From: Medicago truncatula
Taxonomy: Eukaryota > Streptophyta > Magnoliopsida > Fabales > Fabaceae
Assembly: GCF_003473485.1 (NCBI RefSeq)
Contig: NC_053048.1
Coordinates: 39,614,755 to 39,678,754 of the forward strand
Length of the DNA: 64,000 nucleotides
Direction: 5' to 3'
The notes beneath the pieces were generated by a model that did not search any database, was not told where the DNA came from, and saw nothing but the letters and a program-made list of their open reading frames with translations. Positions 62,994-64,000 of this stretch are shown piece after piece (position 1 is the first letter of the stretch; every line of letters begins with the position of its first letter). A program made the translations under genes and the position numbers.

Positions 62994-64000
62994 GTTCAAT
63001 TAGCTTGGGATTGTTGTTTGTCTGATTATTGTCCCATTGTGTTGATTGTCGATGAAGATAATTGGAGTCCAAAACTATTGTGTATGTTGAAAAGTTGGGA
63101 CGAATTTTTCGGTTATAAAGAATCAGATGCTGGTTCTTGATAATAAAGGGGAGGAGAAAGAGTTATCGGAGGAGGAGGAGGTGAAGTAACTTCATTCTCT
63201 TTCATCCCAACTGTTCTCGCTAACAAAGTTTCATATAACAATGTGTAGTGGCAAACACATAGACTAAATTTAAATTGGCTTAAAGAATGGGATGCCAACA
63301 TAAAATTCTTCCATGGGTTAATGGCTAGTAGACGAAGGATCAATTCTATTATTTCTATCAATGTTAACAGTGCTCAAGTGGAAGGGGTCACCAATGTTTG
63401 AGCGATAGTTTTTCATCATTTTGCCAACCATTTAAGTTAGACTCTGTTTGCCAATCATTCAAGACTCTTAGTACTTTGGAAAGCGACGATCTAACTCGAC
63501 CATTCAGTGAGGAGGAGGTTAAACAAGCGGTTTAAGACTATGACAGTTACAAAAGCCCTGGTCCTGATGATATTAATTTTGGCTTCATTATGGAGTTTTA
63601 GTTCGAGATTAAAGCATATGTTTTGTGATTCCTATATGTGTTTCATCAAAATGAAAAACTGGTGAAAGGCTTTAATTGTACCTTCATAGCTTTAATTCCA
63701 AAGGTTGAAAATCCTTAGCGTCCGGCCGAACTCATACCCATTTCTCTTGTTGGTTACATTAACAAAGTGTTGGCGAAGGTCTTAACCAATAGGATTCGTC
63801 AGGTAATCGAAACTTTTATCTCTAATGCTCAGTCTGAATTCATCAAAGGTCCTCAAATTCCTGGTGGGATTCTTATCGCTAACGAAGTTGTGGATGAAGT
63901 ACGCAAGAAAAAAAAGAATTATTTAAAGTTGACTTTGAGAATTGTTTTGACTTAGTGGACTGAAAATATTTTAGAAGTGGTAATGGGGAAGATGATTTTT
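62994..64000 (+). pseudogene. L1-type LINE, decayed, running off the window
   Basis: Plus-strand ORF2 remnant. It opens with the end of the endonuclease domain (LSDYCPIVLIVDEDNWSP near 63026-63075), passes a linker with SYKSPGPDDINF near 63545, and reaches the RT domain. There FIALIPKVENP, PISLVGYINKVLAKVLTNR and VIETFISNAQSEFIKGPQI can be read before VVDEVRKKKKN. Several in-frame stops interrupt it. The right end is cut by the window edge. Confidence 0.85.

Overview
This is a nuclear plant genome window, AT-rich and dense in short transposons. It has intron-split genes with ordinary GT-AG junctions, Stowaway, Tourist and hAT-type MITEs, tRNA-derived SINEs, decayed L1-type LINEs and long AT and CT microsatellites. 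The gene content points to a legume of the temperate (galegoid) group, most likely Medicago or a close relative. Two FT-family florigen-type genes of the legume FTa and FTc classes lie side by side, and two apyrase genes lie further along, one of them of the secreted legume type. The species call is inference from gene content, not from a database match.

Layout. 0-12 kb: no intact gene; a LINE scrap, then four diverged tandem copies of a small multi-exon unit (promoter, short first exon, downstream exons), interrupted by SINEs, MITEs and inverted-repeat elements. 12.2-14.4 kb: four-exon FTa-class gene (+), with a LINE-like retroposon inside its third intron. 14.4-23.5 kb: intergenic, several long inverted-repeat elements and a second copy of that retroposon. 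23.5-25.7 kb: four-exon FTc-class gene (+). 26.6-29.2 kb: TMCO1-type ER calcium channel gene (-) with a 5' UTR intron. 29.7-36.0 kb: a Mutator-like element, a Harbinger-like element and a truncated L1 LINE (-). 36.6-41.2 kb: three-exon SIP1 aquaporin (+). 42.1-44.4 kb: a foldback element, a ubiquitin-like relic and a duplicated piece of the SIP1 3' end. 45.9-50.9 kb: nine-exon membrane-anchored apyrase (+). 52.6-54.4 kb: single-exon PPR protein gene (+). 55.3-57.1 kb: LINE remnants (-). 58.9-62.1 kb: nine-exon secreted apyrase (+). 62.3-64.0 kb: a small CACTA element with a clean 3-bp target duplication, next to a LINE that runs off the window.

The genes do not form one pathway. The FT pair would act in long-distance flowering control, and the apyrase pair in nucleoside di/triphosphate hydrolysis in the secretory pathway and outside the cell. 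TMCO1 and SIP1 are both expected in the ER membrane, and the PPR protein in mitochondrial RNA metabolism. The most notable points are: a substitution at a 14-3-3 contact position in the FTa-class protein; a three-residue N-terminal deletion in the FTc-class protein; the four-copy decayed array; a stop-free 73-codon in-frame extension upstream of the first apyrase ATG with a candidate CUG start; and several mobile elements whose insertion is documented by target duplications or by comparison with a sister copy. I did not find a convincing new biological system.
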